Part shown: positions 1-9,808 of the stretch, piece after piece | Position numbering within the stretch: the first letter of the stretch is position 1 | How the letters are laid out: every line of letters begins with the position of its first letter | Assembly (NCBI GenBank): GCA_030584005.1 | Contig: CP129486.1 | Span: 623,556-687,555, forward strand | Length of the DNA: 64,000 nt | From: Bdellovibrionota bacterium | GTDB lineage: Bacteria; Bdellovibrionota_C; UBA2361; JAFLCA01 | Direction of reading: 5' to 3' | The notes under the pieces: model-generated | What the model was told of the DNA's origin: nothing | Databases searched by the model: none | The model's input: the letters and a program-made list of their open reading frames with translations, nothing else | Made by a program: the position numbers and the translations under genes

Positions 1-118
1 GTACAAAAATCTCGTATTTTCAGCAGCCTACAGCTACTATGTTAAATCTTTGCAACTAGTTGTAATAACTCTAGTTGGGGATTTGCCGCTGGTGCCGGTG
101 TAATTGGAGATTACACGT

Positions 119-1564
119 ATGCGCACCCTAGTTTTCGCTTCATGCTGCATGTGGGCTCTCGCAAGCACTGCGCTCGCCCAGCAGGGTGATAGTGTCGGGG
201 TTATCTTATCGGGAGGCTCGGGAGGAGGTTGTCAAAACCTCACCGGGTTCAATCCGCCCGCCCTTCCTCAACCTGTCTCGCCTGGGAAAATTCCCTGCCA
301 GGAGAACCTTAATACCGTATCAACCATTCAGGATCTTGATTTCGACGAACAGTATTATCCAGACGGTCAGTTCTTAGGCCAGCGGGACATCAACTCTTTT
401 TCTGATGAGTTGGGAGCGCAATTCATACAAAAGACCGTCGACAGCAAGGTGGTCTATGGACTCGGATACGAGCATTACTCTGAATACGCTTTGGACGGGG
501 TCAATCGTAGCCGCTGGTATACAGTCAATATCCCTGAGTATCTTGAGTCCGCTGTAAACGGGAATCCTGATTTCCGCTTCGCTCGGGCTATGTCCTATGT
601 GGTGGATGGCAGGGCAATAGCGCTGGAGATTGAGAATGACCGTCACTACCTCACGGTGAACACGGGAGAATCCAAAAAGTTCGAGCTGTTCCCCACTGAC
701 CCGGACGATCAAACAGCCCTGCAGAATCCGTTTGAAAACCCCTTTGCTATCGAGTGGGTGAGTCCCGGTGCGCAGACCCCGCATGACGAAACCATCGGCG
801 CTATAAAGTTTGAAAGCGACTTCGATAGTGCGCTAGGACGTTGGCGTTACTTCATAGAGGTGGTTGGCAACCAGATGCCGCAGGCCGGAAGATATGCCGT
901 ATACTTCATAGTGCGCCGAACACGCCCGGTTGTGGTGCAGTACGTATCGCAGACCCAGGGACTGCTTACCTGGTATGAAAACCAGCGCCTCACCGCCACC
1001 CTGACTGTCGCTTATGGCTTAGACCAGTGTCAGTTAGGCAGTGCGCTCACTGCACCAAGCTTGATGCCGCTTGTGGATGCCTACCGAGTCGGCATGAAAG
1101 AGGTTAAGCGCTCCCTTAAAATCGCAACGCGCATACTTGGCTCGGGTAACTCCAAAGTCTCCTTACTCCGTCGAAGGGTACGGGATTCCGGTCGCTTCAT
1201 AACTGAAGTGCTTGAACTTGAAACGGTGACCCAAAGTTCTGACCTGGCCCTAATGAACCCACTGTCGGCGGAAAGGCTGCTCGCAGGGGTCAAAGACGCC
1301 GGAAATCGATTGCTCGGCATCCGGCAGGTACCGGTGAGCCAGAAAGTCGGATTGCTCCGACTACAGCGGAAACTGCGCAACCTCGGCTCAAATGAGCTTG
1401 CCTCAAGACCGGAAGGACGGAAAATGGTCAGTAAAACCCTGCGCGCCCAGGTGAGGCTGCTGCGTGAACTGAACCGCGGATTGAGCAGCTCGGTTGACCT
1501 GACGGTATCTCAACTGAGCGTCACGCAACTTGAGCAGGCGACATGCGCGGCGCTGTTTCCGTGA
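119..1564 (+). CDS. Exported protein of unknown function (481 aa)
   Basis: I do not recognise this family. From the ATG at 119 the protein opens with a clear signal peptide (MRTLVFASCC, a hydrophobic core, then ALAQQ), so it is probably periplasmic or surface exposed. An in-frame TTG at 104 would add five residues ahead of the signal peptide and is less likely. The mature part begins with a Gly-rich, Cys-containing stretch, followed by about 270 residues of Tyr/Phe-rich, apparently beta-type sequence. The last ~150 residues are Arg/Lys/Leu-rich and probably helical. Four cysteines lie outside the signal peptide. The gene converges on the VWA operon with a 46-base gap and has no partner on its own strand in the window. 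The reading frame is sound; the function is unknown. Confidence 0.75.
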   Translation: MRTLVFASCCMWALASTALAQQGDSVGVILSGGSGGGCQNLTGFNPPALPQPVSPGKIPCQENLNTVSTIQDLDFDEQYYPDGQFLGQRDINSFSDELGAQFIQKTVDSKVVYGLGYEHYSEYALDGVNRSRWYTVNIPEYLESAVNGNPDFRFARAMSYVVDGRAIALEIENDRHYLTVNTGESKKFELFPTDPDDQTALQNPFENPFAIEWVSPGAQTPHDETIGAIKFESDFDSALGRWRYFIEVVGNQMPQAGRYAVYFIVRRTRPVVVQYVSQTQGLLTWYENQRLTATLTVAYGLDQCQLGSALTAPSLMPLVDAYRVGMKEVKRSLKIATRILGSGNSKVSLLRRRVRDSGRFITEVLELETVTQSSDLALMNPLSAERLLAGVKDAGNRLLGIRQVPVSQKVGLLRLQRKLRNLGSNELASRPEGRKMVSKTLRAQVRLLRELNRGLSSSVDLTVSQLSVTQLEQATCAALFP

Positions 1565-1610
1565 GAGCACCCAGCCCCACACCTGCAATGAGCTTGCGGG
1601 CAGCTGCACG

Positions 1611-4166
1611 TCATATCCGACGAAAAGCGAGGAAAGGGCCAACCTCCCTGACAAGGATAGAACAGAGGAGGAGAACTCCCACTAGTAACAGGATCCAGGG
1701 GGCAAGGGCAGTGCGCTGGATTGTCTCCCGCCCCACACCACTGACCTGATCAGGATTTGGGTTCACAATGCCCCCACTTTGGGCAGCGATTCCGTGCAGC
1801 AATGCTGCATCAATTCCACCCCCGCGTTTCTCTCCAAATAGATCGCCGGGAAGATGGAACGCTATCGGTGTAAGCAGCTGGCCGTCAACCTGCAGGGTCA
1901 CTTCATACTTCCCTGCCTTGGGCTCTTTTAGTGCAGCTACAAAGCGCCCACGGGCTACTTCTGTAAAAAGCGCCTCCGTTACCCCTCCACTGGGCGGTGT
2001 GACAGCGGCACTCACTGAGGCGACAGCGCCCTTGGTATAGAGTGTTGTGTCCAGCTTCAGTTCGCCTGACTCCAGGTAGTAGCGCAGATCGAACTTGATA
2101 TCTTTGCCTTCTGACCTCTCAGTACCCTGCGCTGCCTCCAAGATCTCAGACCAGAACAGGTGGAACTTAGGCCAAGAAGCCCAGTAGCTTGACCAACGAC
2201 CATTAGCGTCCGAGGTATACGCAATACTACGCCCCTTCCCCACATCCCAGGAGGCCAGGAGCGGTTCGGCTTTATCCTTGCTCATCGTCACAAGTTCCAA
2301 TTGTGCATCCGGTCGCGGACGAGTCTGTACGTATCCTCGCACCGGAGGGAAGCTCACGATGGAGGTGCTGGCCTCGCGCCCGCCACTTCTCCGCACAAGG
2401 AACTCCTGCTGCTCCCGCAACGTTTTCTCACCCGTGCTCACCTGAAGGTCAGAGAGAAATATTCGGGGCAGACTGCGAGGATCCGACGTTTGATAAAATC
2501 CTCCACCGCCCACCTCTGCCATACTCTTGAGGAGCCCGTCATCTCCTTCAGCTCCCACAAGCACGGTGGAGACTGTAATTCCATACAGCCGAACCTGGCG
2601 TACGAATTCAAGGTAATAGGGTCCTGAGTCGGGAATCTTTCCGTCGGTAAGCACGATCATGTGTTTACGTCCCGCATCGGCTTTGACCAGTGCGCGCCGA
2701 GCCTCGTCAAGAGCCGGCAGCAGATTCGTACTCTTGGTGGGAAAGAGTCGATCAATTCGCTCATACGCCCTGGGCCTAATGCGGGACAGCCGATCCATAT
2801 CCAAGGCGTTAAACGGAGCGACATCGAATCCAATCACCCCCACATAATCGTCATCTTTTAACTTATCTACGACGGCCTTTGCTGCTTCCTTTGCGAACTC
2901 GATCCGCTGATCAGTGGCCATGCTGCGGGATTTGTCTAGTACAAGCTGCACAGCCACATTCAATCGCTTCTTCTCGGTCTGCGGGGGCACAAGCTCGACC
3001 GGCAGAATGGCGGCAACTTCCGTCCCAATGTAGCCTCCCAGTCCAAAGCTGCGATCACCCCCGATCATTACGAGCCCACCACCGTTCTTCACATGAGAGG
3101 CAATTGCTCCCAATGCCGATCGTGCAAAAGCGTTGGCTGGCACATTGTTGAGGACAATCACTGATACTTGCTTCAGATCAGGGAGTACAAGCCCGCCCCC
3201 GGATGAGGTGATCGACTGCACCCGAAAGCCTTGATCTTCAAGAGCACCTTTTAAGAGACGTTCATCGTCCTTGCCGCCATTGATTAACAGTATGCGTTCA
3301 CGCTGCTCGGAGGAAAGGTAAGCGATGGCCGAGCTGGGTGAAAAATCACCGTCCGGAAACTCCAGCACTGCTCTGATCTCCTTAATCCCTTCCTGGGCAG
3401 GATCGCTTTGCACTATGACCACCTGGTTCTCGCGGGCCCCAAGATTCAACGGAGCATCATGCACCTTCTCTTTGTCATGAAAGACTTGCAGAGTGGCTCG
3501 AGCTTCTCTCTCGCTGCGATTGGTCACGGACACTCGAATAGGAACAGCCTTCTGAGCGGGGGCCAGAAGCGGAACATGCAGCTGTTCGATCCGTACTTCT
3601 GATGGCTGTTGAAGGTGCGGGGGCACTAGCGGATGCACTTTGAGCAAGGGGTGAGAGTCCAAGTAGACGAGGGCATCCCCCTTGGTCTGGTAACCATCGC
3701 TCGCCAATAAGACTTCGGCTGCTCCCAATCGAAGTGCTTGGTCGAGAGTCACCTCGAAGTTAGTTTCTCCCGGGTCGAGTCGATTCCAAGAATTCTTTAG
3801 AGCCGAAAAGGAGTCGATATCCCTCAACGGTATCGCATACGGTGCTGCAGAATGAGCGAACGGAAGGACCGAGACATGGTTCCCCGCGTCCTCGTAGCGT
3901 CGCAGGGAGTCAACAAGCGCATCGCCGAGGCTCCCGTCGACCGAGTCAGACACATCTACCAGGGCAACGATATCTGCTGAATGTTCTGTCGTCTCATAGT
4001 GCGGATCGGCAAGGGCAAGGCACAGAAGCAAAAGAGCCGCACACAACACCCCGCTGCTCCAAGGAAGCACCACGCCCCGTCTTCTCTGCAGAAGCGCCAG
4101 CACGACCGTGGCCAGCGCGAGTGGCACTGCCCACCAGAGCAGAGATGCATGTGAGAAGAAGAGCAT
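1611..4166 (-). CDS. Large membrane-anchored VWA-domain protein with GATase-like fold
   Basis: Last gene of the MoxR/VWA operon. From the ATG at 4166 (an upstream in-frame start at 4181 is possible) two membrane segments occupy about residues 5-55. A first VWA-like domain follows with a metal-site motif D-V-S-D-S, then a class I glutamine-amidotransferase-like region around residues 290-390 (RILLINGGKDD; NGGGLVMIGGDRSFG), then a second VWA domain around 400-560 with D-K-S-R-S. One membrane helix lies near the C-terminus. The order matches the large VWA/DUF1355-type proteins that accompany MoxR ATPases. The MIDAS motifs suggest Mg-dependent protein binding on the periplasmic face. The substrate is unknown. 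It starts 22 bases after the BatA-like gene. Confidence 0.85.
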   Translation of the reverse strand: MLFFSHASLLWWAVPLALATVVLALLQRRRGVVLPWSSGVLCAALLLLCLALADPHYETTEHSADIVALVDVSDSVDGSLGDALVDSLRRYEDAGNHVSVLPFAHSAAPYAIPLRDIDSFSALKNSWNRLDPGETNFEVTLDQALRLGAAEVLLASDGYQTKGDALVYLDSHPLLKVHPLVPPHLQQPSEVRIEQLHVPLLAPAQKAVPIRVSVTNRSEREARATLQVFHDKEKVHDAPLNLGARENQVVIVQSDPAQEGIKEIRAVLEFPDGDFSPSSAIAYLSSEQRERILLINGGKDDERLLKGALEDQGFRVQSITSSGGGLVLPDLKQVSVIVLNNVPANAFARSALGAIASHVKNGGGLVMIGGDRSFGLGGYIGTEVAAILPVELVPPQTEKKRLNVAVQLVLDKSRSMATDQRIEFAKEAAKAVVDKLKDDDYVGVIGFDVAPFNALDMDRLSRIRPRAYERIDRLFPTKSTNLLPALDEARRALVKADAGRKHMIVLTDGKIPDSGPYYLEFVRQVRLYGITVSTVLVGAEGDDGLLKSMAEVGGGGFYQTSDPRSLPRIFLSDLQVSTGEKTLREQQEFLVRRSGGREASTSIVSFPPVRGYVQTRPRPDAQLELVTMSKDKAEPLLASWDVGKGRSIAYTSDANGRWSSYWASWPKFHLFWSEILEAAQGTERSEGKDIKFDLRYYLESGELKLDTTLYTKGAVASVSAAVTPPSGGVTEALFTEVARGRFVAALKEPKAGKYEVTLQVDGQLLTPIAFHLPGDLFGEKRGGGIDAALLHGIAAQSGGIVNPNPDQVSGVGRETIQRTALAPWILLLVGVLLLCSILVREVGPFLAFRRI

Positions 4167-4188
4167 AGTCCTAACGCCCACTCCGAAC

Positions 4189-6051
4189 CTATGCCCCTAC
4201 CGAACCTGCACGGGGTCGTGCGGGGATCAGATAGCGGACTACGTCAAGTATCAATGCGAAGAACACAATCAGTGCAAGCCATCCTGCGATGCCAGAAACC
4301 GAGGGCATCTGCTCTGCCCTTTCCTCAACCGTCGGTAGAACTATCCCTGTGGCGGTCAGGAGGTCCGACTCCCCAGGACTAAAGAAGTTTACGGCAAGCA
4401 AAGTAGCATTACGATCCCCCTCCTCCGGGTACACTATGAAGGGGCCTGGGCGAGTGGGCAGTGCAAAAGGCTCCCCAACCACTGGTTCCTGCACCTCTCC
4501 ATTTCCCACCTCAACTCTATGCAGCGGCCCCGTCAATAGCATCGGCGTCTTGAGGACTCGGTATCCTTGGGTCAGCGTTGTCCGCGCAAGCCATTTCAGA
4601 CTGTTCAACAGCAACACACTCGAAAAAGGATCTCGTGACCCTCGAAATGGAAATATATCGAGACCAAGCCCAACATAGCGGCTGTTGTCCTTGCTGCCAG
4701 CGACAACCACCGCTCCCGTGGTAGTTTCTACAATCGGCTCCATCCATAAAGGCGAGGTGATGCGCAATATTTGAATGCTTCCCAATGCGCCAAACTGGAG
4801 ATAAGAGAGGACATCGTGTCCCTCGCTCCATGCGCTGATTGATCCTTGCTGTGGAGACTCGCCAAGCGTGAGCTCCGGCATTGAAGAAAGCGAAAGAAGG
4901 GTCGGAATCGTTGGAATGAAGTCGAGCGGAGTTCGATCCACGATCGCCAATCCGAACTCATGTCCCCCTGCCCCACGCGGCTTCTTCAACTCCTCAATCG
5001 AGGTGGACTCGAAATCGAAAAGAGTAAGCTTCTCTAGTCCAAGTTCCGCGAGTGAGCGTGGACTGACCACGGCCACTCGGGTACCCGTAGATTGAGCCGT
5101 AACCCACGCGCTGTCGTCGAGCGGAAGCACATCTCCTCGCGTGCCGTCGCTGAGGACCGGCTCAATACGAAAGTGATAGGCGATTCCTGCCGACGCTTCC
5201 GGCAGCTCTATCGGAACTATCCGTTCCTCACCCTGCTTCAGCTCAATATCAAAATTGCGCAGCGGCACAGGACGCCAAACTTCTTTTATGCTTCTTACCA
5301 CCTCCGATACGATGCGCACCTCTGCAGCCTGCTCAGCAAACGAGCGCACTCGAAGCTGTGCCGTGTGACCCTTGGCAAGGGGGCTAGGCGGCTGGAGCGA
5401 GACATCGCTAATGGTAATATTGTCACGGCGCAGTCCCTGGGAGGCTAGTGAAAGGGTCTGCCAGCGCAGATTCGCGGGCATTGTCGAGGGAGCTTCGATG
5501 TCGCTGAAGACCGCTACGACATTCACTGCTGGGGCTGAAAATGCCTGGGTCACAAGCTGGGCGAGCCGATCCTCCACGTAACGAACCGTGCTGCTCGCCA
5601 CGAGCGCCTGGGCTTCGGTTGGAGAAACGAATGCGCCAAGCGCGCTGTCTCCAGGTTGCAGTACAGCCACTTCACTGAAAGAAGAAAGTGCGCTCAGGTA
5701 CTGTGCTGCGCGTTCCCTCAGTTCAGCATGTACTGTCGTATCCCCAAACCGTGCCGCGGTGCTCAACGAGGAATCAAGCACCACTACGACTCGCTGGGCC
5801 GTACCCCGGAAGTATAATCCTGCTGCACCAAACCCGAGCAGCAGCAATAGCAGTAGCTCAAAGTAGAAGCGAGTTGGCGGCTTGAAGGTTCTGCGGTACT
5901 TCGGCTGACGGGGCAGCAACTTCAGCAAGAGCACACTTGAAACTATCCTGCGGGGTGCCGAACCTCGTCGAAGGTATGCGTACACTAAGCCAGCAAGCGC
6001 AAGCGGAATAGCACCTAGCATCACCGGATATAAGAATCCCCATTGCAACAT
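4189..6051 (-). CDS. BatA-like membrane protein with VWA domain
   Basis: The N-terminus (MLQWGFLYPVMLGAIPLALAG, then a basic loop and a second membrane segment near residues 60-85) is the aerotolerance-regulator (BatA) type N-terminal domain. A VWA-like domain follows with V-V-V-L-D-S-S-L-S, which fits a DxSxS metal site. The middle is beta-rich periplasmic sequence, and one C-terminal helix lies around residues 590-610. The gene sits between DUF58 and the large VWA gene, 22-25 bases from each, so it is almost certainly co-transcribed with them. In this family the VWA proteins act with the MoxR chaperone on membrane or envelope complexes; that role is inferred from context. Confidence 0.8.
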   Translation of the reverse strand: MLQWGFLYPVMLGAIPLALAGLVYAYLRRGSAPRRIVSSVLLLKLLPRQPKYRRTFKPPTRFYFELLLLLLLGFGAAGLYFRGTAQRVVVVLDSSLSTAARFGDTTVHAELRERAAQYLSALSSFSEVAVLQPGDSALGAFVSPTEAQALVASSTVRYVEDRLAQLVTQAFSAPAVNVVAVFSDIEAPSTMPANLRWQTLSLASQGLRRDNITISDVSLQPPSPLAKGHTAQLRVRSFAEQAAEVRIVSEVVRSIKEVWRPVPLRNFDIELKQGEERIVPIELPEASAGIAYHFRIEPVLSDGTRGDVLPLDDSAWVTAQSTGTRVAVVSPRSLAELGLEKLTLFDFESTSIEELKKPRGAGGHEFGLAIVDRTPLDFIPTIPTLLSLSSMPELTLGESPQQGSISAWSEGHDVLSYLQFGALGSIQILRITSPLWMEPIVETTTGAVVVAGSKDNSRYVGLGLDIFPFRGSRDPFSSVLLLNSLKWLARTTLTQGYRVLKTPMLLTGPLHRVEVGNGEVQEPVVGEPFALPTRPGPFIVYPEEGDRNATLLAVNFFSPGESDLLTATGIVLPTVEERAEQMPSVSGIAGWLALIVFFALILDVVRYLIPARPRAGSVGA

Positions 6052-6076
6052 GCGTGCGCTCTTCCCTACTTAGAGG

Positions 6077-6952
6077 CTATACGACAAGCCCTGTGCGTAT
6101 TAGGTTTTCTACAACAAACTCTGTGAGCGGTTGCCGCGCATCACACAGCACATAAGCAATGCTATGCGAGTGGAAGTAGTCGACCAACCGCGCATTAAAT
6201 GAATCCATCAGAGCGCGATACTCTTCCCGCAACCGCTGGTCCACTACGATCTCAAGCTGCTCGCCGGTTTCGCTATCAACGGCTACCATTGCACCCTCAG
6301 AGATCTCTCTATCTTCGGGGCCGAGCAGCTGCACCACGGTAATGTCGAGATTCCGGGCCCGCATAGCGTCGAGAATCGCAATCGTATTCTCCAAGGGCAT
6401 CAGAAGATCGGAGATGAAGATCGCCACCCCAGGAAATCCCACCCGACTGATTGCCCGCTGCGCCGAAGACAGAAAGTCGTACTGAGCGCCTACGGTCGCG
6501 GATTCCAGGGTCTCTGCGATCCTGTGAATCGCTCTTGGGCCTGATGAGAAAGGTTGATCGCCGGAGCTGGGAATCGAAACGCACACGCGATCCTGCTGCA
6601 TGAGTGCTATGTACGCAAATGAGAGTGCTATATCCTTGGCACGCTGCCACTTGCCGCTGCCCGACGGCGTATCCATCGAGGCAGAGTCATCCAGCAGCAC
6701 CAACACTGAGAGGTCCTGCTCCTCCTGGAATCGCTTCACATACACACGATCGCTGCGCGCATACACTCCCCAATCAATGTGCCGCGGATTATCTCCGAGT
6801 TCGTACTTACGATAGTCCGCAAACTCGATTCCATGCCCACGTTTCGGTGATACATGTCCACCCTGACGTGACCCCAAGAAGGCGCGCCGAGAGCGGATCT
6901 TAAGCAGTTCAAGCTGCCGCAGATATGCCGGGGTAAAGTTCGCAGGTAACAT
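6077..6952 (-). CDS. DUF58 domain protein
   Basis: A 291-residue cytoplasmic DUF58 protein, the usual direct partner of MoxR. The hallmark block is present (YRKYELGDNPRHIDWGVYAR around residues 50-70), followed by a VWA-like fold with L-L-D-D-S-A-S-M near residue 90. There are no membrane segments, which is the shorter of the two common DUF58 architectures. It begins five bases after the moxR stop codon, so the two are translationally close. In characterised MoxR systems DUF58 proteins deliver or recognise the client; here the client is unknown. Confidence 0.9.
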   Translation of the reverse strand: MLPANFTPAYLRQLELLKIRSRRAFLGSRQGGHVSPKRGHGIEFADYRKYELGDNPRHIDWGVYARSDRVYVKRFQEEQDLSVLVLLDDSASMDTPSGSGKWQRAKDIALSFAYIALMQQDRVCVSIPSSGDQPFSSGPRAIHRIAETLESATVGAQYDFLSSAQRAISRVGFPGVAIFISDLLMPLENTIAILDAMRARNLDITVVQLLGPEDREISEGAMVAVDSETGEQLEIVVDQRLREEYRALMDSFNARLVDYFHSHSIAYVLCDARQPLTEFVVENLIRTGLVV

Positions 6953-6957
6953 CTATG

Positions 6958-7989
6958 TTATTTGGCGCTCCGCACCTCTTCGATAATGTCATCGGCAGTC
7001 ACTCCGTCAGCCTCGGCCTGAAAGTTCAGAATCAAGCGATGGCGTAACGTCGACGCCATTGCTGACTTCACATCTTCAAATGCCAGGTTAATTCGTGAAT
7101 CAAGCAGAGCCGCTACTTTCGCACACAGCACCATCGACTGAGCTCCGCGCGGGCCCGGACCAAACCTTACGTACTTATTCACCTTGTCTGTCGCATAGTC
7201 ACTGCCCGGTGTGAGCGCCATCATGATGCGCACCACCACCTCTCGAATGGGATCTGGGGCAACCACCTCTCGTACGAGCAACCGCATCCGCGAAATCACC
7301 TCCTGCATCTGTTCCGCGGGAAGGAGGGTACGCACCTCCGGAATATGCACCCCTGTGGTGCGCCTTAGAATCTCCTTCAAATCTTCACTACTGGGTGGAG
7401 ACACTAGAAGTTTCACTAAGAATCTATCGAGCTGCGCTTCCGGCAGTGGATAGGTCCCCTCCAGCTCGATTGGGTTCTGAGTTGCCAGAACAAAAAAGGG
7501 CTTGGGAAGTGTATAGGTTTGATCGAGTACCGTGATTTGCTTCTCCTCCATCGCCTCCAACAATGCTGCTTGCGTCTTGGGAGTGGTTCTATTCACCTCA
7601 TCGGCAAGCACTATATTGGCAAACAGGGGACCCGGTTTGAAAGTGAATGATCTCCGTCCGCTCTCATCCTCTGTTAAGACCTGAGTGCCTGTAACATCGG
7701 ATGGCATCAGATCGGGGGTAAACTGTATTCGCTTGAACGATAGTCCAAGCACTGTGGAGACAGATTTCACGAGCAAAGTCTTGCCAAGTCCCGGTACTCC
7801 CTCCAACAGCACATGCCCGCCCGCAAATATGGCGCTTAACGTGCCGCGAATGATGTCCTTCATTCCTACCATCATGCGGCTGACTTCATTCTCGGCATCA
7901 GAGAACACTTGAATGAACTCATAAATTGCCTCCTCGAGCTCCTCGGGACTACTCGAGCTAAGGCCATCACTTGTGTGTTGTTCGGTCAT
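6958..7989 (-). CDS. MoxR-family AAA+ ATPase
   Basis: A 343-residue AAA+ chaperone of the MoxR family. Walker A is G-V-P-G-L-G-K-T-L near residue 65, Walker B is V-L-A-D-E-V-N-R-T near 130, and the stretch LLEAMEEKQITV and the sensor TQNPIELEGTYPLPEAQLDRF are typical of MoxR/RavA proteins. It is the second gene of the operon. MoxR ATPases mature or remodel protein complexes, often with VWA proteins that act on the envelope, and all those partners follow directly downstream. The start is the ATG at 7989. Confidence 0.95.
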   Translation of the reverse strand: MTEQHTSDGLSSSSPEELEEAIYEFIQVFSDAENEVSRMMVGMKDIIRGTLSAIFAGGHVLLEGVPGLGKTLLVKSVSTVLGLSFKRIQFTPDLMPSDVTGTQVLTEDESGRRSFTFKPGPLFANIVLADEVNRTTPKTQAALLEAMEEKQITVLDQTYTLPKPFFVLATQNPIELEGTYPLPEAQLDRFLVKLLVSPPSSEDLKEILRRTTGVHIPEVRTLLPAEQMQEVISRMRLLVREVVAPDPIREVVVRIMMALTPGSDYATDKVNKYVRFGPGPRGAQSMVLCAKVAALLDSRINLAFEDVKSAMASTLRHRLILNFQAEADGVTADDIIEEVRSAK

Positions 7990-8041
7990 CTGGGCTCCTC
8001 AACCTATAAGTGGCATCACAAAGATATTTATGAATCCACTT

Positions 8042-9808
8042 CTAGTCTCGCAAAATATCCTGATACTCCGGCGGTACCTGCTGTTTCACAATATTCTCTT
8101 GAGTATCTGGTCGGGTCAATTGGACGTTTGCCAGGTCAGTTCGGGCGGAGGCCTCCTTGGGGTTAAGGGCACGCACTCCTTCTGCTGAAGTGAACCGTGT
8201 ATCAAACTTTTCATCACCTAATGGAATGCTCTTCTCTTCGAAACCTTTGGGCCCTTTGAGCCCCTCTCCTTGCGGACCCTCCTGCTCCGGATTCGGCCCA
8301 GAGGTCAACTGTTGTCCTTTTGACGCGCCGGCGTCTTGAGGCGGCGATTTAGATTCCTCCTGATCCTGCCCGGAGTCAGTGCCGGTTCCAGTGTCTGACT
8401 GAGATTTGTCCTCCCTAGCTCCTGATGCAGATTCGTGTTGTGCATCGCTCTCCGCCTTTTCTTGGCCGGATGCTTGCTCCCCCTCTTTCTTCCCCCCTGC
8501 ACTGCCCTGCGCTGCTTGCTCTGGTTTAGCTGAATCGCCCTCTTGCTGTTGCTGACCCTGCTTGTTTGGTCCCTCACGGGCCGCATTCTCTTGCTGCTGT
8601 TTCAATTCCTGGACTACCTCGGCTGCTTCCTTTACAGCCTGTTGCCCGGGGTCACCCGACTCCGTGGATCCTGTTTCCTTCTGGCCAGTCGAGCCATCGC
8701 CAGTGGAGCCCTCTTGATCCTTCTGCTGTGCAGACTGTCCTTGCCCTTCACCGCCGCTCTGTCCATCAGAGGGCTTTTGTCCTTCTTTCTCTCCCTGCCC
8801 CCCCTGCCCCTGGCCCTCGCCGGCTCCGTCCTCACCCTCGCTCTTGCTTTGAGCCTCCTTCGATTCTGAGCTGCCGGACTGCTGCTGCTCCTTTGCCCCC
8901 TGCTGGCCTGACTGCTGATCCTTCTTGTCTTCCCCCTGACCGGATTGCGGCTCGGATGAGTCCTCCCCACTTGACGACGATGATGAGGAAGAGGAGCTCG
9001 ATGAGGAATCTCCAGACTGTGACGTCGGTGTGGGAGAGGGCGTTACAGATTGCGCTTCTGCAGGATCGGGAGTGGGGGTTGGTTCCACTAGGCTTGGGGG
9101 AGTTTGCTCCTCGACTATTGTGGTCACCTGTTCGGAGCTCTTTGACTCCATCTCGTCAAGCGCCTGGGCTATCGCATCCTCGGCGCTTTGCAGGGCTTGC
9201 GAAAGTTCTTCGCTCCCTAAGGGCTCCTCTTGCAGGGTTTCTTTGAGCGCCTCCATTTCGGCTCTCACCGCTTGCGGTAACGCTGCGTTCTCCAGGACCT
9301 GCTCGACAAGAGCAAGTTGTGGATTAGGTTTCTCGTCTCTGTTGACCAGGAGAACCGCGAGTACAATCAGAATTGCGCTACATCCCAGGCAGCCCTTTTC
9401 GACACGAGAGAGTCTAAACGGTACCACCCTCTCGGGAGTAAGGCTTGCCCAAAGCTCCTCGAGTTGTCCTTCAATGATGCTGCTGCGCACATCTCCGGAG
9501 CTCTGCATGGTGAGCTCTGAGTAGGCGAGACTTCTATCTTTTGCTGGGACCGCCCCCTCTAAGATTCGGCAGATGTCGGCCACAGCCGGACGACGTACCC
9601 AGAGCCTGTCACGTAGGAGCGCAACGAGAACTAGCAACGCAAGCAGGGCGAGCATCAAGCCCAGGGAGAAGGCAATCAAGCTGCCGATCACGAGCAAGAG
9701 CACGCTTGCAGCGATAACGGTAAAGGCGATGAGCGCAGCAGCGAGAATGCGGCGTACAAAAAGGCGCGCTCCTGTGCGATCGATGAGCAGATTAAGATTT
9801 GAACTCAT
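8042..9808 (-). CDS. Membrane protein with long Ser/Gln/Gly/Glu-rich low-complexity region
   Basis: First gene of the MoxR/VWA operon (588 aa). Two adjacent membrane helices occupy about residues 18-65 and a third lies near 140-157. A helical, acidic segment follows, then about 260 residues (250-510) of almost pure S, Q, G, E, K, D and P. This includes a run of 13 serines encoded by six different codons, so it is kept at the protein level rather than made by repeat slippage. The last ~75 residues regain normal composition and end in PPEYQDILRD, which resembles the short conserved tail of large membrane proteins found beside MoxR/DUF58 genes. The low-complexity part is probably an extended, hydrophilic extracytoplasmic linker. 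No function can be assigned. Confidence 0.75.
   Translation of the reverse strand: MSSNLNLLIDRTGARLFVRRILAAALIAFTVIAASVLLLVIGSLIAFSLGLMLALLALLVLVALLRDRLWVRRPAVADICRILEGAVPAKDRSLAYSELTMQSSGDVRSSIIEGQLEELWASLTPERVVPFRLSRVEKGCLGCSAILIVLAVLLVNRDEKPNPQLALVEQVLENAALPQAVRAEMEALKETLQEEPLGSEELSQALQSAEDAIAQALDEMESKSSEQVTTIVEEQTPPSLVEPTPTPDPAEAQSVTPSPTPTSQSGDSSSSSSSSSSSSSGEDSSEPQSGQGEDKKDQQSGQQGAKEQQQSGSSESKEAQSKSEGEDGAGEGQGQGGQGEKEGQKPSDGQSGGEGQGQSAQQKDQEGSTGDGSTGQKETGSTESGDPGQQAVKEAAEVVQELKQQQENAAREGPNKQGQQQQEGDSAKPEQAAQGSAGGKKEGEQASGQEKAESDAQHESASGAREDKSQSDTGTGTDSGQDQEESKSPPQDAGASKGQQLTSGPNPEQEGPQGEGLKGPKGFEEKSIPLGDEKFDTRFTSAEGVRALNPKEASARTDLANVQLTRPDTQENIVKQQVPPEYQDILRD

Noticed and set aside
1-118. 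Partial gene at the left edge
   Set aside because: No frame with recognisable content runs in from the edge; it looks like the promoter region of the first gene.
8566-9246. 226-codon plus-strand frame
   Set aside because: It is antisense to the low-complexity membrane protein and its composition mirrors that repeat-like sequence.
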